This document shows, piece after piece, positions 36,748-46,300 of a stretch of 64,000 nucleotides of DNA. The stretch comes from Flavobacterium limicola (GTDB taxonomy: Bacteria; Bacteroidota; Bacteroidia; Flavobacteriales; Flavobacteriaceae): assembly GCF_003634755.1 (NCBI RefSeq), contig NZ_RBXA01000002.1, forward strand, positions 1 to 64,000, read 5' to 3'. The translations under genes and the position numbers were made by a program. Under the pieces are notes generated by a model. That model was given only the letters and a program-made list of their open reading frames with translations, did no database searches and was not told the DNA's origin. Positions within the stretch are counted from its first letter, which is position 1. Each line of letters begins with the position of its first letter.

Positions 36748-38175
36748 TTAACAATCCGCCATATTCACTGCAATCGCTAATCCTCCTTCGGAAGTTTCTT
36801 TGTACTTGTTGTTCATGTCTTTAGCCGTTTGCCACATCGTGTCGACTACTTTGTCCAAAGGTACTTTTGCGTTTTTTGGATCAGTTTCTAAGGCTAGTTC
36901 AGCGGCATTAATCGCTTTTATGGCGCCCATCGTATTTCGTTCAATACACGGAATCTGAACTAAACCACCAATAGGATCACAGGTTAATCCCAAGTGATGT
37001 TCCATAGCAATTTCGGCAGCCATTAAAACCTGTTCAGGAGTTCCGCCCATCAATTCGCATAAAGCAGCCGCCGCCATCGAGGAAGAAACGCCTATTTCAG
37101 CCTGACAACCGCCCATTGCTGCAGAGATTGTAGAACCTTTCTTGAAAATACTTCCTATTTCACCGGCAACCATCAGGAATTGTTTGATTTCTTTTTCTCC
37201 GGCATTGTGGTTTTCAATTACTAAATAATACATCAAAACGGCAGGAATTACTCCCGCACTTCCGTTTGTTGGAGCCGTAACTACACGTCCTAAGGCTGCG
37301 TTTACTTCATTTATCGCAAGGGCAAAACAAGAAACCCATTTCAGGATTTGGCGAAATTTTACTTCCGTTTTTCTGATTTCTTCAAGCCAGGTTTGTGGCG
37401 AATCATAATTGGCTAAACCAATCAGGTTTTGGTGCATATCAAAAGCGCGGCGACGCACGTTTAATCCGCCGGGAAGAATCCCTTCGGAATGGCAGCCAAT
37501 GTACATGCATTCGAGCATGGTTTTCCAGATGCGCATCAATTCATAATCGATAACCGCTTCGGTGCGCATTGATTTTTCGTTTTCATAAACGATTTCTGAT
37601 ATGGATTTATTCTCTTTTTTGCAAAAATCTAACAGTTCAGCTGCTTTCTCAATTGGATAAGGAAAAGCACATTTTATTTGTGTTTTCTTCTTGGCGTTAA
37701 TGCGTTCTTCTTTGACCACAAATCCGCCACCAATAGAATAAAAGGTGGAAACGTATTCGCTGTCATCCGTCATATACGCCGTAAAAGTCATTCCATTGGC
37801 ATGAAAAGGAAGGAAGTTTTTATTGAAAACAATGTCTTGAAGGAAATAAAAAGGAATTGGTTTTTCGTTTCCTAAATTGATTTCGTTTTTTGATTCAATG
37901 GATTTTATAATCGCATCAATATTTTCAACGGGAATGTATTCCGGATCTTGTCCGCTTAAACCTAACATTACGGCTAAATCTGTGGCGTGGCCTTTTCCGG
38001 TCAGGGAAAGTGAACCATATAAATCTATTTTTACCCGATTTACAACAGGAAGTAAATTTTCATTTCTCAATTCACTAAGAAAGCGTTCGGCTGCTCTCCA
38101 AGGTCCAAGTGTGTGCGAACTTGAAGGTCCGACACCAATTTTTAGCATATCAAAAACTGAGATACATTCTTCCAT
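36748..38175 (-). CDS. sdaA: L-serine ammonia-lyase
   Basis: Iron-sulfur L-serine dehydratase, converting L-serine to pyruvate and ammonia. The single-chain form of 475 residues starts [26 protein letters not shown], the conserved beta-domain opening. The alpha domain shows [39 protein letters not shown] and the cluster-binding [19 protein letters not shown], where Cys residues of the 4Fe-4S cluster sit. A TTG at 38202 would add nine residues, but it lies inside a TATATTTG promoter box, so the ATG at 38175 is preferred. Monocistronic and divergent from the M14 peptidase gene. Confidence 0.95.
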   Translation of the reverse strand: MEECISVFDMLKIGVGPSSSHTLGPWRAAERFLSELRNENLLPVVNRVKIDLYGSLSLTGKGHATDLAVMLGLSGQDPEYIPVENIDAIIKSIESKNEINLGNEKPIPFYFLQDIVFNKNFLPFHANGMTFTAYMTDDSEYVSTFYSIGGGFVVKEERINAKKKTQIKCAFPYPIEKAAELLDFCKKENKSISEIVYENEKSMRTEAVIDYELMRIWKTMLECMYIGCHSEGILPGGLNVRRRAFDMHQNLIGLANYDSPQTWLEEIRKTEVKFRQILKWVSCFALAINEVNAALGRVVTAPTNGSAGVIPAVLMYYLVIENHNAGEKEIKQFLMVAGEIGSIFKKGSTISAAMGGCQAEIGVSSSMAAAALCELMGGTPEQVLMAAEIAMEHHLGLTCDPIGGLVQIPCIERNTMGAIKAINAAELALETDPKNAKVPLDKVVDTMWQTAKDMNNKYKETSEGGLAIAVNMADC

Positions 38176-38199
38176 TTGTTGTATGAATTTTGTTGTCTG

Positions 38200-38207
38200 C
38201 AAATATA
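38200..38207 (-). promoter_or_regulatory. -7 box of sdaA
   Basis: The minus strand reads TATATTTG, an exact TAnnTTTG. It lies 25 bp upstream of the ATG at 38175 and overlaps the alternative TTG start. No convincing -33 element is seen at 19-21 bp. Confidence 0.45.
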
Positions 38208-38359
38208 ATAGAATGTAGCAATGATACTACTTCAAAACAGAATAATATTGTTTTTTTAATAACGAAAGTTGCCTTATTATTAGTATTCCTCAATAAAAAA
38301 TGAATTAATAAAAACTCGAGGATTAGTAAAATCAATATTTCACTAACCCTGAATTTAGC

Positions 38360-38390
38360 TTGTGCAATACTTCGTAAATGGCTATTTTTG
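38360..38390 (+). promoter_or_regulatory. Promoter of the M14 peptidase gene
   Basis: TTG at 38360-38362, a 20-bp spacer and TATTTTTG at 38383-38390 fit the Bacteroidota -33/-7 pattern well. The ATG follows 24 bp later. Confidence 0.6.
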
Positions 38391-38414
38391 AAGCATAACT
38401 AACTCCAAAAAAAT

Positions 38415-40922
38415 ATGAAAAAGACTGTTTTTTCTTTTTATCTAATGCTGACTTTGGTGCTCAGTGTTCATTCACAAGTGCAAAGTCCTTCGCAGTTTTT
38501 GCCTAATTACGGAAAACAAATAACCTACTACCATCAGGCTGAAAATTATTTTAAGCACCTTACGGAAAAATCGAATTTAATCAAACACCAAAAATATGGA
38601 GTGACTCCGGAACAAAGAGATTTGAATGTATATTTTATTTCCAGTCCAGATAATTTAGCTAATTTAGAACAAATTAGAAATAACAATTTAGCAGCAATTG
38701 GTTTGTCCCAAAATAAATCTCAAATGATTGGTGATAAGTTAATTGTATGGTTGAGTTTTAATGTTCACGGAAATGAATTTGCAGGAACCGAAAGTGCGAT
38801 GACTGTAGCTTACGAATTGGTAAATCCTTCGAATGCTGAAACCAAAAAGTGGTTAGAGAACACGATTGTAATCCTTGATCCGTGTATCAACCCAGACGGA
38901 TATTCCAGATACGGGAATTGGTTACGAGAAATTTCAGGAAAAAAAACGCATCCGGATTTATCAGACAGAGAGCACATGGAAGTTTGGCCAGGCGGAAGAT
39001 ACAACCATTATATTTTTGATTTAAATAGAGATTGGGCTTGGCAAACGCAACCGGAAACCCAGCAGCGTATAGCGTTGTACAACCAATGGATGCCGCAAGT
39101 TCATACTGATGTACACGAAATGGGATACGATTCTCCGTATTTTTTTCCACCATCAGCGGAACCTTTGCACGAATATATCGAGAAATACCAGAAAGATTTT
39201 CATTACACTTTAGGTAAAAATATTTCCAAAAAATTTGATGCTCAAAACTGGATGTACAATACCGGCGAACGTTTTGATTTGTTTTATCCAAGTTATGGCG
39301 ACACGTATCCTACGTATAATGGTGCTGTAGGAATGACGATGGAACAAGGAGGAATAGGCGCGGGGAGAGCAGTTACAATGAGTAACGGAATAACCCTTAC
39401 AATACAAGACCGATTAACACATCATGCAACGGCAGTTTTGACCGTGGTTGAATCTGCGGCGGCACAAGCGGATGTTTTGCTGAAAGGATTCAGAGGTTTT
39501 ATGAATAATTCCCGAAAAACAGTGAAGGGAAATTATAAAATTTACGTGATGAAAAACAATCCGAAGCTGATTCAAATGGCGGATTTGTTGAAAAAAAACA
39601 ATGTAGAATTCAGTTATGCTGATGCCAGTCAAAAAGCATCTGGATTTAATTATAATACCAAAACTGAGAAAGCTTTTACGATTGAACCGAATGATTTAAT
39701 TGTAAAAGTAGACCAACAAAAAGCTGTTTTCGCTCAAGTACTTTTTGAACCAAATCAAAAGTTGAATGACAGTTTATCATATGATATTACGTCTTGGGCT
39801 TTGCCATTGGCGTATGGAGTTGAAGGTTATGCATTGAAAAACAGTTTGGCTATCAAAACAAAAGCATCAATTGAAGTGCAAGAAAAAGGAATTCTTCAAA
39901 ATGTATATGCATTTCATATTCCTTGGAATAACAGAATCTCAGCTCAGGTTTTGTCATTGTTGCACCAAAATAATATCAAAGTTAGGTCGGCAATGAAAAA
40001 AGCTGTTTTTGGCGATGTAATAGTGGAGCCGGGTGGTTTAATTGTAACCAAAGCCGATAATCCAAAAGTAGTAGATTTTGAAAAAACGATTGGCGAAATG
40101 GTTAAAATAAAAACCGATTATAATTATATAGCTACGGGATTTTCATCTAATTCTAAAGATGTTGGTGGTGAAAATTTCAATTTATTAAATGCACCAAAAG
40201 TCGTCTTATTATCAGGAAAAGGAGTTGGTTCTACAGAGTTTGGCGCTGCTTGGTATTATATGGAAGAAACTATTGGATATCCGGTGAGCGTGGTTGAGGT
40301 AAGTAATTTTAACAGATTAAACCTTTTCAATTATAACACGCTTATTATGGCTGATGGATATTACGATTTTTCAGAAGACCAACAAAAGAAAATAGGAGAA
40401 TGGATTAAAAATGGCGGAAAAGTAATTGCAATGAATAGTGCGCTTACTCTTTTTGAGGCTAAAGAAGGATATGCGTTGAGTCCTTTTGCAACTGAAGAAG
40501 ATAAATTAAGTTCCGAGAAAGAGGCCGAAGAAGAAGAATTGAAAGAACGTTTTCTGGATTTTCAGGATTCAGAGCGTAGGTATATTTCTAAATCGATTCC
40601 GGGTGCCATCATCGAAAATCTTCTGAATAAAACACATCCAATGTCGTTTGGTTTAGGCGATAAATATTTTAGTCTAAAAACAGATGACAGACATTATTCT
40701 TTGTTGAAGAAAGCAACTAATGTTGTTTATGTTCCTAAAGATTATAAAAGCTATGGTTTTGTTGGTAATGAAATCAAAAAGAAATTGAATAATACAGTAA
40801 GTTTTGCAGTAGAATCAAAAGGCGATGGTTCTGTAATTTATATGGTAGACAATCCATTATTCAGAGGATTTTGGGAAAATGGAAATTTATTGTTTAGCAA
40901 TGCATTATTTTTGGTAGATTAA
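38415..40922 (+). CDS. Exported M14-family zinc carboxypeptidase
   Basis: An 835-residue secreted peptidase with a signal peptide (1-20, ending SVHSQ). The M14 domain spans about residues 45-340. HGNEFAGTE supplies the first zinc ligands (HxxE), VHTDVHEMG a later His ligand, DPCINPDGYSRYGNW and FDLNRDWAWQTQPETQ the substrate-binding Arg and Asn region, and MTMEQGG the candidate catalytic Glu. The remaining ~480 residues contain a class I glutamine-amidotransferase-like stretch (VVLLSGKGVGSTEFGAAWYYMEE) seen in long Bacteroidota M14 proteins. A good promoter precedes it and a terminator follows. Confidence 0.9.
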   Translation: MKKTVFSFYLMLTLVLSVHSQVQSPSQFLPNYGKQITYYHQAENYFKHLTEKSNLIKHQKYGVTPEQRDLNVYFISSPDNLANLEQIRNNNLAAIGLSQNKSQMIGDKLIVWLSFNVHGNEFAGTESAMTVAYELVNPSNAETKKWLENTIVILDPCINPDGYSRYGNWLREISGKKTHPDLSDREHMEVWPGGRYNHYIFDLNRDWAWQTQPETQQRIALYNQWMPQVHTDVHEMGYDSPYFFPPSAEPLHEYIEKYQKDFHYTLGKNISKKFDAQNWMYNTGERFDLFYPSYGDTYPTYNGAVGMTMEQGGIGAGRAVTMSNGITLTIQDRLTHHATAVLTVVESAAAQADVLLKGFRGFMNNSRKTVKGNYKIYVMKNNPKLIQMADLLKKNNVEFSYADASQKASGFNYNTKTEKAFTIEPNDLIVKVDQQKAVFAQVLFEPNQKLNDSLSYDITSWALPLAYGVEGYALKNSLAIKTKASIEVQEKGILQNVYAFHIPWNNRISAQVLSLLHQNNIKVRSAMKKAVFGDVIVEPGGLIVTKADNPKVVDFEKTIGEMVKIKTDYNYIATGFSSNSKDVGGENFNLLNAPKVVLLSGKGVGSTEFGAAWYYMEETIGYPVSVVEVSNFNRLNLFNYNTLIMADGYYDFSEDQQKKIGEWIKNGGKVIAMNSALTLFEAKEGYALSPFATEEDKLSSEKEAEEEELKERFLDFQDSERRYISKSIPGAIIENLLNKTHPMSFGLGDKYFSLKTDDRHYSLLKKATNVVYVPKDYKSYGFVGNEIKKKLNNTVSFAVESKGDGSVIYMVDNPLFRGFWENGNLLFSNALFLVD

Positions 40923-40940
40923 AGATCGATTATTTATCAT

Positions 40941-40975
40941 AAAAAAAGAGCACGATGATTCGTGCTCTTTTTTTG
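40941..40975. terminator. Bidirectional terminator between the M14 gene and tamL
   Basis: AAAAAAAGAGCACGA / TCGTGCTCTTTTTTT with a TGAT loop: a perfect 15-bp stem with A-run and T-run edges. It lies between two convergent genes and can act on both. Confidence 0.95.
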
Positions 40976-40995
40976 TTATTACTGTATCTGTTGTT

Positions 40996-43290
40996 TTAAA
41001 AAGGATAACCAATGGCCAAGTTGAAAATCAAATTTTCTTTGCGCCAAGAACCACTTCCAAAATTGATTTGATCTAATACCCAACGGTCGCCATCGGGCAA
41101 ATACGGTTTCCGGATTGGGAAGGCAAGATCTGTTCTCAAAATCAGAAATGAGAAATCGAAACGTAATCCTGCTCCGGCTCCAACGGCAATTTCATTCAGG
41201 AATTTTTTTGATAATTTTGCACCGGGTTTATCGGTATTTTCTTTTAGTAACCATATATTTCCTGCATCCAGGAATAAAGCGCCTTTTACTAAACCATATA
41301 TTTTTGCACGGTATTCAGTATTGAATTCTAGTTTGAAGTCACCTGATTGATCTGGTAAAAAAGTATTGGTATTTGAAGAAGCACTATCAAAACTTCCAGG
41401 GCCAATGGAACGTGCACGAAAGGCTCTTAAACTATTAGTCCCACCAATAAAAAACTGCTTGATAAATGGCATTTCAGCTGAGTTTCCGTAAGCAAATCCG
41501 GCACCTACAATAATTCGGCTGGCCAGTTGGGAATCGGGGCCCAATTTATAATAATGTCTGAAATCGTTTTCTATTTTTATAAATTGGCTAAATGGAACAT
41601 CAAATAGTTTGATGGTATCTCCTTTTTGAATATTTGCTCCGGAAGTTAATCCGGCAATGTTTCCTGCTAAATCGATGGTTCCCTTATAGTAGAATGTGTT
41701 TTTCTTTCTTCTCTCTAAAGTATTTGTGTAGGTGTAGGAGTAAGTTGGTCCAAATATTAATTGCTTTTCAATCACCTTTTCTAAAGATTTATTGGCCAAA
41801 ATTTGCTCTTGATACAACGGAGTTACATTTTGCGGACTGGCGTAGGTAATCTCAGTAACATTGAATAAATGCTCTTTTCGTTCATTTTCTTTCCATAAAT
41901 AACCAAACGAACCTTTGAAGGTTTGCAGCGAGTATAACTTGGTTCTGTTTTGGAACTCATATCCTAATGTTGCCTTCGTTTTTGGAACAAAACCACTTGG
42001 AGAATTTAGTTTAAAAGGCGCTACTAATCTTGGCCAAACTAAATTTGCTTCGGTTCCAATGCGGTATACGTTAAATCCATTATTTTGCCCGGAAACTTGT
42101 ACCTCAACACCTCCAAAAGCAGAAATAGTTAGCAATTCGGCTCCTCTAAATGCATTTCTATTGCTCCAGTTTACATTCAGTTCGGTTCCTGTGTAATTGG
42201 CAGAATTGGTTTTTGCCAATACTTCCATACGAAGCGATTTTTTGGGTAATGGCGTCAGATAATAATAAGCATCCAGATAATTTCCTGTAGTATCAGAAAC
42301 CCTGAATTGATTTTTCACGAATTTGAAAGTTCCCAGATTTACTAATCTATTCAAAGACAAATTATGATCGGTACGGTTGTATAAATCTTCCTTTTTGAAA
42401 TATAGCGCTCGATCAAAAATTCGTGGTTTAAATAAATTCTCATGGTCTATAATGGTTAAATCATTGTATTTTTTGATGGAATCCATATTGGTTTTCACAC
42501 TGTCAGCGCCAATAGAATAGTTTGGATAAACGATTATTTTATTAATTTTATAGGGCGTCTCTGCCAGTTTTGGAGCTTCCTCTTTTACTTTTACAATAAG
42601 ATCCACCTGATGATCTGCAACAGTTGTGTCCACTTGTACTTTAAGATAATCCGGATTGAAATAGAAGAATCCTTTTTCCTTCAGTCTGGCGTCGATGCGA
42701 ATTCTTTCTTCTTTGATGACATCAAGACTGTAGCCTTCTTCTTTTTTTAACAAACTTCTACGTCTGGTATTGCGAACTGCAGTCGAAATTATGGAGGAAT
42801 CCGTAGGGAATTTTACTTCTTTAATTTTATATTGTTTTCCGGGTTTGACATTATATTCTGCGGTTGCTTTTTTACCATGTCGGGTTGAATCTGCCGATGT
42901 TTTTGTGTTGAAATAGCCACTGTTTTCAGCAAAATTTTGCAAAACACTTTTGTTGTATTCTAAGTCCACTTGACTGTATAAAACGGGTGCTTCGCCGACT
43001 TTAGTTCTCAACCAGTAGCGCCATCCTTTTTCTTTCTTTGGCGTCCCAGCCAGATTGTAAATATATAGTTTAGGTCTTAATCCCAAAATCGAGGAATTAG
43101 GTTTTGGTCTAACCACTTCTTTTAATGCCGTTTTTAATGCCTTTTTTTCTTTTTTAGAGACTTCTTTTCCTTCTACGGTTACTTTTGCACCAGTGTATAA
43201 CAGTTCTCCTTCAGGCAAAAATCTGGTATTGCTGCACGAGGAAATGAACAATCCTAAAAAAATAAAATATAGTAAATGGCTCTTGTTCAT
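40996..43290 (-). CDS. TamL-type outer-membrane assembly lipoprotein (BamA/TamA family)
   Basis: An Omp85-superfamily outer-membrane protein of 764 residues. The lipobox is FISSCSNTRFLPEG, making it a lipoprotein, as expected for the TamL variant of TamA in Bacteroidota. The N-terminal half contains POTRA-like repeats (such as YKIKEVKFPTDSSIISTAVRNTRRRSL), and the C-terminal half is a 16-strand-type barrel with IGGTNSLRAFRARSIGPGSF, the conserved barrel-loop region. A TTG at 43293 precedes the ATG at 43290; the ATG is preferred. The tamB gene lies 86 bp upstream on the same strand, so they form a transport and assembly module. Confidence 0.87.
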   Translation of the reverse strand: MNKSHLLYFIFLGLFISSCSNTRFLPEGELLYTGAKVTVEGKEVSKKEKKALKTALKEVVRPKPNSSILGLRPKLYIYNLAGTPKKEKGWRYWLRTKVGEAPVLYSQVDLEYNKSVLQNFAENSGYFNTKTSADSTRHGKKATAEYNVKPGKQYKIKEVKFPTDSSIISTAVRNTRRRSLLKKEEGYSLDVIKEERIRIDARLKEKGFFYFNPDYLKVQVDTTVADHQVDLIVKVKEEAPKLAETPYKINKIIVYPNYSIGADSVKTNMDSIKKYNDLTIIDHENLFKPRIFDRALYFKKEDLYNRTDHNLSLNRLVNLGTFKFVKNQFRVSDTTGNYLDAYYYLTPLPKKSLRMEVLAKTNSANYTGTELNVNWSNRNAFRGAELLTISAFGGVEVQVSGQNNGFNVYRIGTEANLVWPRLVAPFKLNSPSGFVPKTKATLGYEFQNRTKLYSLQTFKGSFGYLWKENERKEHLFNVTEITYASPQNVTPLYQEQILANKSLEKVIEKQLIFGPTYSYTYTNTLERRKKNTFYYKGTIDLAGNIAGLTSGANIQKGDTIKLFDVPFSQFIKIENDFRHYYKLGPDSQLASRIIVGAGFAYGNSAEMPFIKQFFIGGTNSLRAFRARSIGPGSFDSASSNTNTFLPDQSGDFKLEFNTEYRAKIYGLVKGALFLDAGNIWLLKENTDKPGAKLSKKFLNEIAVGAGAGLRFDFSFLILRTDLAFPIRKPYLPDGDRWVLDQINFGSGSWRKENLIFNLAIGYPF

Positions 43291-43376
43291 CAATTTTAGT
43301 ATTTATTAAAAAAATTAAACCATTAAGGAAAAATAAATTGTTCTATTTTCTTAATTTCTTAATGGTTTAAAAACTT

Positions 43377-46300
43377 TTATTTATTTTTTTGCTTTGCTTT
43401 TTTTGCTTCACTTTTGCGAAACAATTCACTGAATTTGTTGTAATCCAAAGTAATGATGAAAGCGATTCCGGTTTCAACCACTTCGCCTTGCAGTGCCACT
43501 TGGTATTTGTTCACTCGGTATACTCTCATTTTATACCTTCCATCTTTTGATAGTTGGTAATCTAGTGAAACATCGCCTGCAATATTATTAGCGTTTTGAT
43601 TCACTTGTTGCGGACCTTCAATTCCAAAGCTGCTTCCTACAGTTACTTTCAATCGGTCATTCAATAATTTCTTTGAAATTCCTACGCTTAAATCGGTTTT
43701 ATTTTCTCGTTGACCAGTGGTATAATCATCGGAAGTATTCAAATCAAAATTCAGTTCTACCCCTTCAATTAAATCACCCGCCAAATTATTGAGTTGTTGC
43801 GACAAAATTTTACTGGCACTTTCTCTTGCTAGTGACGAAACGCTTGTTCTTCCGGTTTCACTGGCAAATGGGTTTTCTCCAATAAAACGATTCAACAGCA
43901 GTAAAGCAAAAACCTGTTTGTTCAATTCATCCGGTTGCTGACGTAATTGGGTCAATTTTGCTTGTGTAGTGTTGATAATTTCTGTTGAAACGCTATTATT
44001 CCCATCAGGCATAACAATATCAAAAGCAATGGTTGGTTTCATTAATTCGCCAGTCATTTTCAATACGGTTTCAAAAGGTAGCTTTTGTTTGTAGGTATTT
44101 CTCACTTCGGCAGTTACATCTCCTAATTGGTCATTAACTAAGTCAATTGGCGCGGCTTCTGTTTTATAAATCGCGGTAACATTAACATCAGCAGTTGTAG
44201 GCTCTCCAGTCCACAGGATATAACTTCCTTTTTTGATGTCGAATTTTCTTTTGATCGCATTAAAATTCATTTCATAGCTTCCTTCAGATAATTCATATCT
44301 TCCGGTCAAAGTTGTTTTTCCTGATGGATCAATACCGCCGTTTAACTGCGCTTCTCCTTTTAATTTTAGGAAATCCCCGTTAGCTTTATCAATAACCAAT
44401 GATAATTCGGCGTCTTTATCAATCTCAATATTTACCGAAGCATTGATTCCTTTGATATCCATTTCACTATTTAATTCATCCATCACGATGGTCTCGACTA
44501 ATTTTGGATTGTCTTGGTCAATGAATTCTACAATTCCTTCTCTGTCAGCAATTGACGGATCTGATTGTGGTAAAACAATAGTGAATTTAGTGTCTTTATT
44601 AATTTTGATATTTCCTTCTACAATAGGATTGTCTAAATTTCCGGATAGTTGCAAATGATTGTCCAAGTACAATTCACCATAATACAAATCATTGTCTTTT
44701 GCTTTAGAATTGACGGCTTTGAAATTATCAGCATCGATGGCTAAATCAAAACCAAAATTGCTGAAATTGGCACTGTCAATCTTTCCGTTGATGGCTAAAT
44801 CATTGTCTTTTTCATCCTTTATAATGAAATTGTCAAAAAGAATGGCATTTGGCGTAAATACAATTTTATCGTTTAAAGACTTGAATTTTGCATTAAGCTG
44901 CTTCACTTTGAAACCAATTTCATTGAACTGTAATTCGCCAACTACTTTGGGTTGGGTCGTATTTCCTGTTATTTTAAAATTCCCTGTCAAGAATCCCGTG
45001 CTTTCAGTAATGTTATCTAATGTAAAGCCCTGAATACTTTTTAAGTTCAATTTATCAATGTCGAGATTCATATCAAAACTGCTGTTAGTCGTCTTGTAAT
45101 TTCCTTCTAAATTGACTTGATTTCCCTGACCTGTAATGGCAATTACGGCATCATATTGACTCGCAATCGCATTATTTACTTTGATACTGATGTTTCCGAT
45201 TGTATCTTTTTTGAAAGTAAAATTTTCAATATTCAAATCTGAAGTAAAAAGAGGAGTGGTACTTATATTTTTGACCAATGCGTTTCCATTGATTTTACCA
45301 CTCATTTGCAAATCATCTTTTTCAACGATGCTGGTAATTGTTTTTATGTCAAAATCTTTGAAATCAATCGCGATAGGTGCATTTGCTCCCTGAGATTGTG
45401 ATTGTATCAGAATTTTACTTCCGTCTTTACTCAATTCGAAATTATCAGCATAGATTCCTTTTTTGCCAAAGCGAATTAAATTATCTTGTGTTATTTTCCA
45501 AGATTCATAGTTCAGCAACAAATTATTTGGATCAAGATTGATATCGTTGTTTCCGTTGCTAGCTTTTAATGTTCCTGCAATTAAGTATCTTTCTTTGTCT
45601 TTTGAATCTTTTAATTGCACCGTATAATCCACAATATTATTTTGCACTTTGCCAGAAATGCTGGTGTGGGGCAATTGAATTTGTTTGTTTTGAATGTCAT
45701 CAACAACAAAATTGTAAACAAGGGAATTGTCTTTGGTATCTACTTTGAGAACAGCGTTTGTAATGATGTTTTCACCATAAATTAATTTTGGAATTGTACC
45801 ATTCAAAACAATAGAATCGTTAACAGAGTTGTATCTTCCTTGTATATTAATAGGTTCCAGACTTTTCAATTCAGGAATCAGTTTTAATAGAATTGGACTG
45901 TCTTTTACGCCAATTTTAAAAACAAATTCTTGTTTTTCCACAGCTGTTTTTCTTGAATTTGGTTTACTGTCATAATACTTGGAAATAGAATTTGACAAAG
46001 CAGTCGCTATTTTTGATAACTTGTATTTTCCGTTTGCATCCACATCCAAAAACGGAGATTTCAACACGAATGTATTCTTTTCAGAAGTAGATGTTGCCAC
46101 TGCACTAATGGAATCAATTACAAATTCTTCTTTTGCATTTACGATGGTAATGTTGTGCGCATATACCGTTCCGTTGAGGTAATCGAGATTTGCCGATTGA
46201 ATATCAGCATCTACAACACCTCTTATTTTTAACGGGCCAGCGTGGAGATTCAGTTTTTCCAAATCAGCGATATCCACATTCAGTTTTAGTTTTCCGGTAG

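Noticed and set aside
38176..38202. Nine-residue N-terminal extension of sdaA
   Set aside because: The extension starts with a TTG inside a TATATTTG box, and the ATG at 38175 gives the conserved start.
43291..43293. TTG one codon before the tamL ATG
   Set aside because: The adjacent ATG at 43290 is the natural start and gives a normal lipoprotein signal peptide.
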